Assembly: GCA_022827095.1 (NCBI GenBank)
Contig: JAJDTP010000005.1
Location: forward strand, 186,001-250,000
DNA length: 64,000 nucleotides
From: Dehalococcoidia bacterium
Lineage (GTDB): Bacteria > Chloroflexota > Dehalococcoidia > Lucifugimonadales > UBA3495
Direction: 5' to 3'
A program made the translations under genes and the position numbers. This document shows, in pieces, positions 34,191-43,549 of this stretch. Positions within the stretch are counted from its first letter, which is position 1, and every line of letters begins with the position of its first letter. Under the pieces are notes generated by a model. The model was not told the DNA's origin. It saw nothing but the letters and a program-made list of their open reading frames with translations, and ran no database searches.

Positions 34191-35660
34191 ATGGACTCCG
34201 CCAGCCTGATCACCCGGCTGGCCGGGTTCTTCGATGCCGAGATCAACACCCCGGCCTGGCTGGTGGGCGGCGTCGTCCGCGACGGACTTCTCGGCCGAGA
34301 AGTCCAGGACATCGACATTGCGGTTGCCGGCGATGCCCACCCGATAGGCCACGCCGTCGCCGAGCATCTCGGCGCAACCGCCGTGCCGCTGCCCGAGTGG
34401 AATATCGTTCGCGTCGCGTTTCCTGGCTGCGCTGAAAATGGCCGTCCTTTCCTGATAGACATCTCCGGTAATGCCGGTTCCATCGAGGACGATCTCCGAT
34501 CCCGGGATTTCACCGTCGACGCAATGGCAATCCCCATCGGCTGCTGGGACTCTGACCAGCGGTTCGACGCTATCATCGATCCCCTGAACGGCAAGGCCGA
34601 TCTCGCTCGCCGCGTCCTGCGCGCCGGCAGCGATGGCGTGTTCACCTCCGATCCCGGCCGGATGCTCCGCGCCGTTCGACTCTCCCAGCAGGTCGGGCTC
34701 CGAATGGAGCCGAACACCGCGCGACTCATTCGACACGACGCTCATTTCCTGCACCGTGTGTCCCCCGAGCGCGTCCGTGATGAGTTCATGGCCATCCTCG
34801 CCGCCCCCGGCGCCCGGCCCCAGCTCGAAGTGCTGGACCGCCTGGACCTGCTCTGCCGCGTGATCCCGGAGCTAGAGGCCGCCAAGAACTGCCAGCAGCC
34901 CCGTTCGCACCACTACTGGGACGTGTGGGGCCATCTGATCCACTGCGTCGAGTACGCCGAGGAAGTGACCGCCGGCCACCGCAACAATGCCATCTACACT
35001 ATGGCGCCGTGGACCGCGAAAGAGGACGCCTATTTCGCCGAGGTCATCGGAGACGGCCACACCCGCCGCACGGTGCTCAAGCTGGCGGCCCTGCTGCATG
35101 ACATCGCCAAGCCCCAGACCCGGGCCGCCGACGCCGACGGCCGGATCCGTTTCCTCGGCCACAGCGAGGAAGGAGCGGAGATCGTACAGCTTCGGCTGGC
35201 CTCGCTTCGCATGTCTCGCCGGATCACCGACCTGGTTGCCGAAATGGTGCTGCACCACCTGCGCCCCAGCCAGCTCCGCCACGGATCCGCCATGCCCTCT
35301 CCACGGGCGATCTTCAGGTACTACCGCGATGTCGGAGATGCCGCGGTGGATACGCTCTACTTGGCTATGGCCGACGTGCTGGCCGCGCGCGGCCCCGATC
35401 TTTCCCCGGAACGTTGGGCTAACTATGCTAGAATGGTTGCCGCCGTTCTCGAATCCGGGACCGAACAACCCGGAAATCGTAACGGAACCCCACCCTTGAT
35501 CAATGGCCACGACCTGATGGACGCTCTCGACCTCCCTCCCGGACCGCGCATCGGCTCTCTGCTCGAGCGTCTCCGCGAGGCCGAAGCGGTCGGCGAAATC
35601 TCCAGTCGGGAAGACGCCATGAAACTGGCCGCCAGGTTGGCTGAACTGGGTGACAATTAG
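34191..35660 (+). CDS. cca: CCA tRNA nucleotidyltransferase / poly(A) polymerase family with HD domain
   Basis: A 489-residue nucleotidyltransferase. The N-terminal palm has LVGGVVRDGLLG and DIDIAVAG (the two metal-binding aspartates), followed by DFTVDAMAIP and RVLRAGSDGVFTSDPGRMLRAVRL. A central helical region and an HD phosphohydrolase domain, ALLHDIAKPQTRA, follow. It adds or repairs the CCA end of tRNAs; whether it adds CCA, CC or A alone is not resolvable here. It starts one base after def, so both are in one transcript. Confidence 0.9.
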   Translation: MDSASLITRLAGFFDAEINTPAWLVGGVVRDGLLGREVQDIDIAVAGDAHPIGHAVAEHLGATAVPLPEWNIVRVAFPGCAENGRPFLIDISGNAGSIEDDLRSRDFTVDAMAIPIGCWDSDQRFDAIIDPLNGKADLARRVLRAGSDGVFTSDPGRMLRAVRLSQQVGLRMEPNTARLIRHDAHFLHRVSPERVRDEFMAILAAPGARPQLEVLDRLDLLCRVIPELEAAKNCQQPRSHHYWDVWGHLIHCVEYAEEVTAGHRNNAIYTMAPWTAKEDAYFAEVIGDGHTRRTVLKLAALLHDIAKPQTRAADADGRIRFLGHSEEGAEIVQLRLASLRMSRRITDLVAEMVLHHLRPSQLRHGSAMPSPRAIFRYYRDVGDAAVDTLYLAMADVLAARGPDLSPERWANYARMVAAVLESGTEQPGNRNGTPPLINGHDLMDALDLPPGPRIGSLLERLREAEAVGEISSREDAMKLAARLAELGDN

Positions 35661-35838
35661 CAATACACTGTGACCGTCGCCCGGGTGGGATCAACGTACA
35701 TAAATCCATTTCTGTTCTTGATTTGCTCGACGCGCGGGTCTAAATCCTCGCGACAATAGCGCTCGTATAATCGGGTCGAACGCCAACGGCGCAGGCTTGC
35801 GCCGGCCAATACCAGCATAGGGGTCCGGAATAGATAGC

Positions 35839-37674
35839 ATGCGACGACGCACCGTTTTGCTGACGATTTTCATTCTGGCGGTGTTGGCGGTTTCAGCCGT
35901 CTCGCTCGCGCTACCGGAAATCCACGTTGGAATACCAGGCGTCCCCCGCCTCGACCGAGCCTCAACCGGCCCGCTGGGTCTCAAATTGGGCCTGGACCTA
36001 CAGGGTGGAGCGCACCTGGTTTACCAGGCCGATACCGGAACCGTCCTGACGATCACCTTCCCTGGCGATGCGGCGGCGGACACGCCCGCCGTGGAGGAAG
36101 CCCTCGCCGCCGTCGACTACCAGGGTGAGGTGAGCCAGTCCGAAGATGGCCTGACGTTCCGGATCTCCGGCGAGTTCCTCGGCCCCGAACGCCGCGACGC
36201 GGTGCTCCAGGCGCTGACCGACGCCATCGCCGAACCCGTCGAGATCATCACCGACGACACGCCTCCTCCCACCAACGAGCAGATGGACGGCGTGCTCGGC
36301 ATCATCAGCAATCGCGTCAACCTCTACGGCACCGAGGAGCCGATCGTCCAACGCTTCGGCGACGACCGCATCATCGTCCAGCTTCCCGGCGCCACCGGCT
36401 CCGTTATTTCCGTCAAGTTCACCGAAGACGCCGACGTGGCGAAGCTGGGCAGCGTCATCGCCGAGCAGGGTTACGGCAACGACGTGGAGAGCCGGGGATC
36501 AAATGAGTTCCGCATCACCACCGCGGCCACCCTCGGCGAGTCAGAACGCCCGGCCCTCCGGACCATCCTCGAATCCGAAGTTGGCGCCATCGTCAACTAT
36601 CAGGTGACGAGCAGCATCGATGACGCCAAGCGGCTCATCGGCGAGACGGCTCAGCTCGAATTTCTCCGCCGCAAATGCGGAGCTCCCATCGCGGCAGCCG
36701 GGGGGCAGTGCGTGGCCCCGTTCACCGACAGCAGCGTCGGCCTCACCGGCGACGACCTTGTGGATGCCTACGTCGGCACCGAGCAGGCGACCGGCGCGTG
36801 GGTCGTCAATATCCAGTTCGACGATCGCGGCGCCGAGATTTTCGGCCAGATGACCGGCGAAATCAACACCCAGACCAACCCCCAGACTGACGAGGTCATC
36901 GCCGTGTTCCTCGACCAGCAGCTGCTGATCGCCCCCGTCGCCCGTGCCCACATCCGCGACGGTCGTAGCCAGATCTCCGGCGGCTTCAACCGCGAATCCG
37001 CCCGCAGGCTGGCGATCCAGCTCAAATCCGGCCGTCTCCCCGTGCCCTTGAGCCTCATCCAGGAATCCGGCGTGGACTCGATACTCGGCAAGGAGTCCCT
37101 GGAACGCAGTCTTCAGGCCGGTCTGGTCGGCCTGGGCCTGGTGCTGGTATTCATCATTGCCTACTACCGCGCCGCCGGTGTGGTCGCCGCCGTCGCCCTG
37201 GTCTGCTACGCCATCGTGACCCTGGCCATCTTCAAGTTGGTGCCCATCACCCTCACTCTGCCTCACATTGGCGGTTTCATCCTGTCCATTGGTCTCGCCG
37301 TCGACGCCAACATCCTGATCTTCGAGCGCATCAAGGAGGAGATCCGGCTGGGCCGCTCGTTGGGTTCGGCGATGGATGTGGGGTTCAACCGCGCCTGGCC
37401 GGCCATTCGCGACGGCAACGTCAGCACGCTGATCACCTGCGTGGTGCTGCTTTGGTTCGGCAATCGCCTTGGTGGCGGCTTGGTGAACGGCTTTGCCCTG
37501 ACCCTGCTGGTCGGCGTGCTCGTCAGCATGTTCACCGCGGTGCTGGTCAGCCGCAACCTGCTCCAGGCCCTGCAAGCAACCGGACTTGGTCGCGCCGCTA
37601 ACCTGTTCACGCCCGAGAAGATCCAGTCCCGGTCCACGGGGCAGCGTCCTCAGTCGGCCCAGGGGGGCCAATAG
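35839..37674 (+). CDS. secD: Protein translocase subunit SecD
   Basis: A 611-residue SecD: an N-terminal membrane segment (residues 5-26), a large periplasmic domain with GLKLGLDLQGGAHLVYQ and NRVNLYGTEEPIVQRFG, then membrane segments 2-6 with the family's GLGLVLVFIIAYYR and GLAVDANILIFERIKEEI. It couples the proton-motive force to late steps of Sec export. The 178-base gap after cca contains a TATAAT at 35766-35771 without a clear -35. It is followed by secF after three bases. Confidence 0.97.
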   Translation: MRRRTVLLTIFILAVLAVSAVSLALPEIHVGIPGVPRLDRASTGPLGLKLGLDLQGGAHLVYQADTGTVLTITFPGDAAADTPAVEEALAAVDYQGEVSQSEDGLTFRISGEFLGPERRDAVLQALTDAIAEPVEIITDDTPPPTNEQMDGVLGIISNRVNLYGTEEPIVQRFGDDRIIVQLPGATGSVISVKFTEDADVAKLGSVIAEQGYGNDVESRGSNEFRITTAATLGESERPALRTILESEVGAIVNYQVTSSIDDAKRLIGETAQLEFLRRKCGAPIAAAGGQCVAPFTDSSVGLTGDDLVDAYVGTEQATGAWVVNIQFDDRGAEIFGQMTGEINTQTNPQTDEVIAVFLDQQLLIAPVARAHIRDGRSQISGGFNRESARRLAIQLKSGRLPVPLSLIQESGVDSILGKESLERSLQAGLVGLGLVLVFIIAYYRAAGVVAAVALVCYAIVTLAIFKLVPITLTLPHIGGFILSIGLAVDANILIFERIKEEIRLGRSLGSAMDVGFNRAWPAIRDGNVSTLITCVVLLWFGNRLGGGLVNGFALTLLVGVLVSMFTAVLVSRNLLQALQATGLGRAANLFTPEKIQSRSTGQRPQSAQGGQ

Positions 37675-37677
37675 CGA

Positions 37678-38634
37678 ATGTTCAATATCGTTGGCAAGCG
37701 CGGCTGGTACTTCGTCATCTCGGCCCTGGTGATCATACCCGGCCTGCTGTCCATGATTGCCCCGCCGGGCTGGATGTCCGGCGGTTCCGGTCTCCGGCCC
37801 GGCATCGACTTCTCCAGCGGTTCCGTGCTCACCGTGGCGTTCGAGGAACCGGCCAACCCCGACGCAGTTCGCAATGTCCTGTCCGCCGTCGGCCATCCCC
37901 AAGCGTTGGTCCAGTCCGTGGGTGAAAACTCTGTCCTGATCCGCACCCGCGTGCTGGAAGAGGCGTCGGGCAACGTGGAATCCGAGCGCCAGCGTATCGA
38001 GGACGCGCTGGAGGCGCAGGTCGGTCTAATCGATGCCTCCGGCGTAGACACCGTGTCTCCGATCATCGCCCAGGAGACCGTGCGCAACACCTTCCTGGCC
38101 CTGTTGGTCGCATCCGTCTTTATCCTGATCTACATTTGGTACGCCTTCCGACGGGTTCCCCGGGCCTACCGCTACGGGGTGGCCGCGGTCGTCACCCTTG
38201 TTCACGACACCTTGATCGTCCTCGGCGTCTTCTCCATCCTCGGCCGCGTTCTGGGCATGGAAGTTAACGCCATGTTCATTGTCGGCATCCTCACCGTGGC
38301 CGGCTACTCCGTCAACGACACCATCGTGGTGTTCGACCGCATCCGTGAGAACACCATCCGGGTGCCCGACCGCAGCCTTGAGGACACGGTGAACCTCAGC
38401 ATCATTGAGAGTGTGGGCCGGTCGGTGAACACCAGCTTCACCACGTTGATGGTGCTGCTGGCCATGCTGCTCATCGGCGGCGAATCGATCCGCGAATTGC
38501 TGCTGGTGGTAGCCATCGGCGTGGTGGTCGGAACGTACAGCTCCATCTTCATCGCAGCCCAGTTCCTCGTGATCTGGGAGCGCCGCGAGTTCGGACGAGT
38601 CTTTACGCTGGGACGAAGGCAAGCGACGGCGTAG
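37678..38634 (+). CDS. secF: Protein translocase subunit SecF
   Basis: A 318-residue SecF: a first membrane segment (YFVISALVIIPGLLSMI), a periplasmic part with GIDFSSGSVLTVAF, then the cluster of helices with AVVTLVHDTLIVLGVFSI and VAGYSVNDTIVVFDRIRENT. It pairs with SecD three bases upstream. The HicBA pair follows 21 bases later but is unlikely to be functionally linked. Confidence 0.97.
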   Translation: MFNIVGKRGWYFVISALVIIPGLLSMIAPPGWMSGGSGLRPGIDFSSGSVLTVAFEEPANPDAVRNVLSAVGHPQALVQSVGENSVLIRTRVLEEASGNVESERQRIEDALEAQVGLIDASGVDTVSPIIAQETVRNTFLALLVASVFILIYIWYAFRRVPRAYRYGVAAVVTLVHDTLIVLGVFSILGRVLGMEVNAMFIVGILTVAGYSVNDTIVVFDRIRENTIRVPDRSLEDTVNLSIIESVGRSVNTSFTTLMVLLAMLLIGGESIRELLLVVAIGVVVGTYSSIFIAAQFLVIWERREFGRVFTLGRRQATA

Positions 38635-38655
38635 GCCAAAGGAGCAAGGGCTGTC

Positions 38656-39003
38656 ATGGCACAGTACGAGGTCATACTGCTCCATTACCCTCCGGACGAC
38701 GATATGCCCAATGGCTATTGGGTGGCCGATTGTCCGTCACTGGCCGGCTGCGTCACCGATGGCGAGACTCGCGAGGAAGCGCTGGCGATGGCCGCCGACG
38801 TGATTGACTTCTGCCTTGAAGATGAAGAGCCTCTGGATGCTACCGCGGCAGAGCGCGAGAAAACCGCTACGTTGCGGCAGGTGCAAGAGGAAGGCGTAGT
38901 CATTGCCGTTGAGACCCACCTGGTGGAACCCAGAGCGATGACTGACGAGGAACTGGCGTCCTGGCCGACTACCGCCCATCTGGTTCCCGGTACAGCAGGC
39001 TAA
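38656..39003 (+). CDS. hicB: HicB-like antitoxin
   Basis: A 115-residue protein with the HicB RNase-H-like fold: YEVILLHYPPDDDMPNGYWV, ADCPSLAGCVTDGETREEAL, then MAADVIDFCLEDEE. It neutralises HicA and regulates the pair. AGGAG-like AAAGGAGCAAGG precedes ATG 38656. The gene order (antitoxin first) is a known HicBA variant. The C-terminus shows no obvious DNA-binding motif, so autoregulation may need the toxin. Confidence 0.8.
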   Translation: MAQYEVILLHYPPDDDMPNGYWVADCPSLAGCVTDGETREEALAMAADVIDFCLEDEEPLDATAAEREKTATLRQVQEEGVVIAVETHLVEPRAMTDEELASWPTTAHLVPGTAG

Positions 39004-39009
39004 AGGGCT

Positions 39010-39267
39010 GTGCCGAGTTATTTTCGCAATCTCAAAACGGCCGACGTGCTTTCAGCGTACTTTCGGATGGGATTTGTCCGCGTAAATAACCGAGGGCGAC
39101 ATCATAAGCTCCGTCACCGCCCTCTGAACTTGACGATGATTATCCACCGGCATCGGGGCGAGATCCCGGAAGGTACTTTAGCCCGTGCCGTTCGTCGGTC
39201 CGGCGTAACCGACGAGGAGTTCCTGGCCGCATTGGCTGGGGAAATGCCGGAGCGGTTCCGCCACTAG
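39010..39267 (+). CDS. hicA: HicA-like toxin
   Basis: An 85-residue HicA-type mRNA interferase: VLSAYFRMGFVRVNNRGRHH has the double-stranded RNA-binding-like fold, with the His pair in GRHHKLRH corresponding to the catalytic region, and MIIHRHRGEIPEGTLARAV following. The GTG start at 39010 lies six bases after the HicB stop. It cleaves mRNA when free of antitoxin. The residue after the first helix is Phe-Val-Arg instead of the usual Phe-x-Gly, but the core is retained. Confidence 0.78.
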   Translation: MPSYFRNLKTADVLSAYFRMGFVRVNNRGRHHKLRHRPLNLTMIIHRHRGEIPEGTLARAVRRSGVTDEEFLAALAGEMPERFRH

Positions 39268-39276
39268 CAAAACTGA

Positions 39277-40350
39277 TTAATTGGGGATCAAAACCACCCG
39301 CCCCAACGGACTCCGTTCCCGCACCATCCGCACCGTCTCCTCCGCGCCCTCTGCGTTAAGGGGCAGTACGTCGGCGACTACCGGCTCCAATCCGCCGGCC
39401 GCCGCCATCTCGACGCACCGCTCCAGCGTCCGCCGCGATACCCCGGACACCCCCGTCAGTCGCAGATCGCGGAATATCACTTCGGCCAGCCGCACGGACG
39501 CCGGCTCCCCGGTCACATCGCCGAGCAGCGCGATGCGCCCAAACTGCCCCAGGCACCACAAGCTATCGGACCACAGCGGAGGCCCCACCGTATCGATCAC
39601 CACGTCCGCACCCTCGTCCTCCGTGAATGCCAGCACGATCTCAGCCAGATCCGGTCCGTCTCCAACCTCAACCACCACCGACGCCGCCAGTTGTTCCAGG
39701 CCGGCCGCCTTGTCCGGTGACGATGTCACGGCGATGACCTGCGCTCCTCTGCCCGCCGCCAGTTGCACCGCGTGGCTGCCCAGCCCGCCCCCGGCTCCCG
39801 TGACTACTACCGTTTCCCCTTCCGCGACCTCAGCAGTGTCGATGCCCGACAGCGCGACTCCAGCCGGACACGCCAGCAGCGCCGCTCGCTCCGGTGGAAT
39901 GCTGTTGGGGACGGCCACTAACGAGGTTTCCGGAAGGGCAACGTACTCCGCGAATCCGCCGTCCCGTCCGTGCCCGATCCCGGCCCCGTTCACGCATCGG
40001 TGTTCCCGTCCAGCCAGACACCGCGGGCAGGTACCGCACGCCGCAGTCAGCAGGCTTACCACCCGCTCTCCCTCCCGGAACATCATGGCGCCCTGCCCCA
40101 GCGCGACGACCGTCCCTGCTATCTCGTGCCCCAGCACAACGCCCGGCGCGACGCCCCGCCGCAGCGTTCCCGTCATCACCAGGTAGTCGTGATGGCAAAA
40201 TCCGCAGGCATCCACCCGCAGCAGAACCTCGCCGGGCCTCGGTGTCGGAACGTCGCGTTCCACCACCGCCAGTGTGGGGGGATTGCCGGCTTCCACCAGC
40301 AACAGCGCAGACATGGTTTTAGGAACGGACAAATGCGTCATAGCCGTCAT
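39277..40350 (-). CDS. Zinc-dependent alcohol dehydrogenase (MDR superfamily)
   Basis: About 357 residues of a medium-chain dehydrogenase/reductase: catalytic zinc region ACGFCHHDYLVMTG and GHEIAGTVVALG, structural zinc loop CGTCPRCLAGREHRC, and nucleotide-binding GAGGGLGSHAVQLAAGRG. It oxidises an alcohol or reduces a carbonyl/enoyl group with NAD(P). The start is uncertain (ATG at 40350, 40341 or 40314) because no ribosome binding site stands out. It is convergent with HicA and divergent from nfo. Substrate unknown. Confidence 0.87.
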   Translation of the reverse strand: MTAMTHLSVPKTMSALLLVEAGNPPTLAVVERDVPTPRPGEVLLRVDACGFCHHDYLVMTGTLRRGVAPGVVLGHEIAGTVVALGQGAMMFREGERVVSLLTAACGTCPRCLAGREHRCVNGAGIGHGRDGGFAEYVALPETSLVAVPNSIPPERAALLACPAGVALSGIDTAEVAEGETVVVTGAGGGLGSHAVQLAAGRGAQVIAVTSSPDKAAGLEQLAASVVVEVGDGPDLAEIVLAFTEDEGADVVIDTVGPPLWSDSLWCLGQFGRIALLGDVTGEPASVRLAEVIFRDLRLTGVSGVSRRTLERCVEMAAAGGLEPVVADVLPLNAEGAEETVRMVRERSPLGRVVLIPN

Positions 40351-40433
40351 GGTAAACCACAGCCCGTTTCTGCGATACTGTGGCAACTTCCGCCTAGCCG
40401 GAGATCCGACGGGCTGGTATCGAGGCGATCAAG

Positions 40434-41294
40434 ATGATTATTGGCGCTCACGTTTCCGCCGCCGGCGGCATCGTCAATGCCGTGGACCGCGCCGTTGATA
40501 TCGGAGCCGAAGCCGTTCAGATTTTTGGATCTTCCACTCGCTCCTGGCGCTTCAAACCTCTCACCGACGCCCAGGCGGACGCATTCCGCGAGAAGAACGC
40601 CGATGCCGGCTTGGCGCCGCCCTTTCTGCACGCCATCTATCTGATCAACCTGGGCAACTCCAACCCGGAAAACGTCGATAAGTCCGTAACCTCATTGGTC
40701 CAGTACATGCAACTGGCCGACCAGATCGGCGCCGGAGGCGTTATTTTCCATCCGGGGAGTCATGGCGGCGCCGGATACGAAGGCGTCTTCCAGCAGGTCG
40801 TCGACAGCGTCAACCGGGTGCTGGATCAAACCCCCGAGGGCCCGTTGCTTTGTCTCGAGAACATGGCCGGCATGGGGCAGCACATCGGCGCCAGGTTCAG
40901 CGAGCTGGGCGACGTGCTGCGCGCCGTCGACAGCCCGCGCCTGGGCATCTGCCTGGATACACAGCATGCCTTTGCGGCTGGTTATGACCTCACCAACCCG
41001 GAGGGCGTCGCCGGGATGATCGAAGAGTTTGACCGGGACATCGGCCTCGACCGGCTCAGCGCCGTGCACGCCAACGACTCCAAGCGCCCCTGCGGTTCCG
41101 GGGTGGACCGCCACGACAACATCGGCGAGGGCTTGATCGGCGAGGCGGGCTTCGAAAACATAATGTCCCATCCCGCTTTTGCCGACCTCCCTTTCTTCCT
41201 CGAGGTGCCGGGCTACGATAAAGACTATCGGGGTCCCGACAAACCCAACGTGGACATCCTCAAGGAAATCCGTGCCCGCGTGTCCGCCGCCTGA
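40434..41294 (+). CDS. nfo: Deoxyribonuclease IV (endonuclease IV)
   Basis: A 286-residue AP endonuclease of the EndoIV TIM-barrel family: MIIGAHVSAAGGIVNAVDRA, IFGSSTRSW, HAIYLINLGN, ENMAGMG, GICLDTQHAFAAGYDL, HANDSKRPCGSGVDRHDNI. The three zinc ions are held by the His, Glu and Asp residues in those blocks. It cleaves 5' to abasic sites for base-excision repair. Followed 13 bases later by a small metalloprotease-like gene. Confidence 0.96.
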   Translation: MIIGAHVSAAGGIVNAVDRAVDIGAEAVQIFGSSTRSWRFKPLTDAQADAFREKNADAGLAPPFLHAIYLINLGNSNPENVDKSVTSLVQYMQLADQIGAGGVIFHPGSHGGAGYEGVFQQVVDSVNRVLDQTPEGPLLCLENMAGMGQHIGARFSELGDVLRAVDSPRLGICLDTQHAFAAGYDLTNPEGVAGMIEEFDRDIGLDRLSAVHANDSKRPCGSGVDRHDNIGEGLIGEAGFENIMSHPAFADLPFFLEVPGYDKDYRGPDKPNVDILKEIRARVSAA

Positions 41295-41307
41295 ACGCTT
41301 TGCTTCC

Positions 41308-41682
41308 ATGAGTCCCGACGAGTTTGAAGGTCTGGTCCAGCAGGCCTACTGGGATCTGCCGGAAAACTTCCGCGCATCCCTGGAGAACATCGACATTCTC
41401 GTCGAGGACTTCCCGGGGCCAGAGGCCGCGGATGCCGACGATCCCCACGACCATGATCACGGCGACCATATTCTGGGCCTCTACGTCGGCGTCCCTCTCA
41501 TCGACCGCTACGCCGCCGATCCCATGATGCCTGACCGCATCTACATCTATCGGCTGCCCATCCTCGATATCTGCGACACCCACGCGGATGTGGTCCGCGA
41601 AGTGCGCACCACGCTGCTGCACGAAATCGGCCACTACCTGGGCCTCAGCGAGCATGATCTGGACCGGCTGGGCTACGCCTGA
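41308..41682 (+). CDS. Zincin-like metallopeptidase family protein
   Basis: A 124-residue metallopeptidase-like protein with HEIGHYLGLSEHD (HExxH plus downstream EHD ligands), preceded by VVREVRTTLL. The family (formerly DUF1025/minimal gluzincin) has unknown substrates. The loop DDPHDHDHGDH is a second histidine/aspartate-rich cluster that could bind zinc. The stop is ten bases before pgpA, so they are coupled. Confidence 0.82.
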   Translation: MSPDEFEGLVQQAYWDLPENFRASLENIDILVEDFPGPEAADADDPHDHDHGDHILGLYVGVPLIDRYAADPMMPDRIYIYRLPILDICDTHADVVREVRTTLLHEIGHYLGLSEHDLDRLGYA

Positions 41683-41692
41683 CCTCCGGCAA

Positions 41693-42253
41693 ATGTCCTG
41701 GGCGGACCGCCTGGCCTGGTTCATCGGCAGCGGATTCGGCAGCGGCCTGTCCCCTCTTGCTCCGGGCACCGCCGGCGCGGCCGCGGCTGTTGGGATCTAT
41801 TGTGTCCTCATGGTCCTGCTGAATCTGGCGTGGCCCCACTCCGTCGCCCCCCGGCTGATCGCCTTGGCAGTCATGATCATCGGCGGCGCGGTTGTCGGTA
41901 TTTGGGCCACCGGCCGCATGTCCACGGCGGAAAACCCGGACCCTGGCTCCGCAGTGTGGGACGAGTTTGTCGGCATGTGGATTTCCCTGATCCAAACCGC
42001 CTGGGCCACTTGGCATCTGCCCCTAATCATCGTTCCGCCCTGGTGGCCCATCTGGTGGGTCGCGGTGTGCTTTTTCGCCTTCCGCGCTTTTGACACGCTG
42101 AAGCCCTGGCCCTGCCGGCGACTTGAAGACCTCCACGGCGGCTGGGGTATCATGCTGGACGACATCGCCGCTGGCTTGTGGGCTCTCGTCGTCACCTCCC
42201 TGGCATTTTTCGCCGTTCAGGCGGGGATGCTCTATTTCGCGCCGCCCACCTGA
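41693..42253 (+). CDS. pgpA: Phosphatidylglycerophosphatase A
   Basis: A 186-residue membrane protein of the PgpA family: the N-terminal GSGFGSGLSPLAPGTAG loop, WDEFVGMWISL and the C-terminal PCRRLEDLHGGWGIMLDDIAAG carry the acidic/arginine residues of the phosphatase site. Three to four hydrophobic segments lie between. It dephosphorylates PGP to phosphatidylglycerol in the membrane. The short 10-base gap to the preceding gene suggests one transcript from nfo. Confidence 0.9.
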   Translation: MSWADRLAWFIGSGFGSGLSPLAPGTAGAAAAVGIYCVLMVLLNLAWPHSVAPRLIALAVMIIGGAVVGIWATGRMSTAENPDPGSAVWDEFVGMWISLIQTAWATWHLPLIIVPPWWPIWWVAVCFFAFRAFDTLKPWPCRRLEDLHGGWGIMLDDIAAGLWALVVTSLAFFAVQAGMLYFAPPT

Positions 42254-42288
42254 CTCTGCCACGCCGGCTACCCGGCCGTGCCGCAACT

Positions 42289-42323
42289 GTGATTGCGAGA
42301 GGAGCGTGGCAATCTCGTTGCCC
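42289..42323. repeat. CATTGCGA-family intergenic repeat, short copy
   Basis: GTGATTGCGAGAGGAGCGTG followed by GCAATCTCGTTGCCC, a short member of the element at 15690. It lies in the 148-base gap between pgpA and ybeY. The element's terminal inverted repeat is not complete here. Confidence 0.55.
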
Positions 42324-42401
42324 GTGTATTGGCCGTTGTTGCAACGAGAGCTCCAAACCGCTGCGCTCCTCGCGGTGGCACACCGGGTGCGCGTGAGAAC
42401 T

Positions 42402-42941
42402 CTACCCCTCTCCGAACAGCGCGGCCATGGCGACCCGCTCCAGCGCCTGCATCGTTTCCCGCTCCCCGTCGTCATAGTGGTCGTGGCCGAGCAGATGCAG
42501 CGCTCCGTGCACTATCAGCAGCGCCAACTCTCGCTGCAGCGGAACCCCCAGGCCTTTCGCCTGTCGCGCGGCCTGCGGAACCGAAACGATGATCTCCCCC
42601 AGCGGCGGAGGCTCATCATCCGGCAATGGCCAACCCGGTGTCGCGTCGTCACCCGACCTCGGCGCGTCGTCCTCTCCTTCCCAGTGACCCCAGTGCTCGA
42701 ATGAAAACGAGAGCACGTCCGTGGTTCGGTCCACACCTCGGTGCTCCCGGTTCAACTCCCGAACGGTCGCATCGTCAGTCAGCAGCAGGCCGATTTGCCC
42801 GTAGGTATCCGCCGGCAGCGATCCGACCAGCCCTTGCCGAACCGCCGCCTCCAACCACCTGTCATCGCCAACGGCCGGGCATTCTTCCGGAAGGTCGATT
42901 TGCACGCTTACAATGATATTGGGGAGCAACGTGTCCATCAT
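42402..42941 (-). CDS. ybeY: Endoribonuclease YbeY
   Basis: A 179-residue YbeY (UPF0054): HGALHLLGHDHYDDGE carries the three zinc-binding histidines (HxxxHxxxxxH), and TDDATVRELNREHRGVDRTTDVLSFS is the preceding conserved block. It is a metal-dependent RNase important for rRNA maturation and quality control. A central insertion after SFSFEHWGHWEGED, rich in Pro/Asp/Glu, makes it longer than most. The start is uncertain; 42941 fits the domain start, although an ATG at 42986 is open. Divergent from the 43010 gene. Confidence 0.92.
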   Translation of the reverse strand: MMDTLLPNIIVSVQIDLPEECPAVGDDRWLEAAVRQGLVGSLPADTYGQIGLLLTDDATVRELNREHRGVDRTTDVLSFSFEHWGHWEGEDDAPRSGDDATPGWPLPDDEPPPLGEIIVSVPQAARQAKGLGVPLQRELALLIVHGALHLLGHDHYDDGERETMQALERVAMAALFGEG

Positions 42942-43009
42942 CCTGAAATTATCGTCCCGGTGGCCCCGTGATACAATTGCTGGCATAGCTTCGGACGCAG
43001 GACGATGCC

Positions 43010-43483
43010 ATGAGCGATGAGCAGTTTACCCCCAACTCAGATTCCGGCGACGATCGTTGGGCCGACTACGCCCTGCCGGAAGAAGGCGTCGCCGACCTTG
43101 CCGATCGGTTGGTGGAGTTCCTCCCGGAACACGACGAAAACGACCCTCCGCTCATCATCGGGCAGGTCCTGGACGACTTCATCGACCAGTCCGGCGCCAT
43201 GCCCGAGAACCTGCGCGATGAGGACGCTCACGCCGTGATCTGCCAGATGCAGATGGCGGTCACCTTGGCTTACCAACTGGGCCGGCTCGAGTCCCGCTCC
43301 CCGGAAATGGTGCGCCGGTTCATAACGGAGGCCATCGAAAAGTGGGAGGCGAAGCCCCTCTCCGACTCCCTGGACTTCGTTGAAGCGGATTTCCGCAAAC
43401 CCAAGGAATTGGTCCTGCCGCGCCTCCGCCGTTGGTGGCAGGAAAACCTCTCGGCCGAGGACTATTACTGGGACGAAGACTAA
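43010..43483 (+). CDS. Conserved-looking hypothetical protein, unrecognised
   Basis: A 157-residue acidic protein. The first 20 residues are polar and probably disordered. After them come a helix-rich core (VADLADRLVEFLPEH, GQVLDDFIDQSGAMPENLRD) and a C-terminal part with Trp-rich LRRWWQENLSAEDYYW. No motif identifies it. GATACAAT lies 34-41 bases before the ATG and could be a -10 (TACAAT), with a weak TTATCG 17 bases further up. Confidence 0.6.
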   Translation: MSDEQFTPNSDSGDDRWADYALPEEGVADLADRLVEFLPEHDENDPPLIIGQVLDDFIDQSGAMPENLRDEDAHAVICQMQMAVTLAYQLGRLESRSPEMVRRFITEAIEKWEAKPLSDSLDFVEADFRKPKELVLPRLRRWWQENLSAEDYYWDED

Positions 43484-43549
43484 CCCAATTCGCCAGTTTC
43501 GGCAGTGCGATGCAGTGACCGCCGGCGTTGATTGGAGGGAACCTATCCG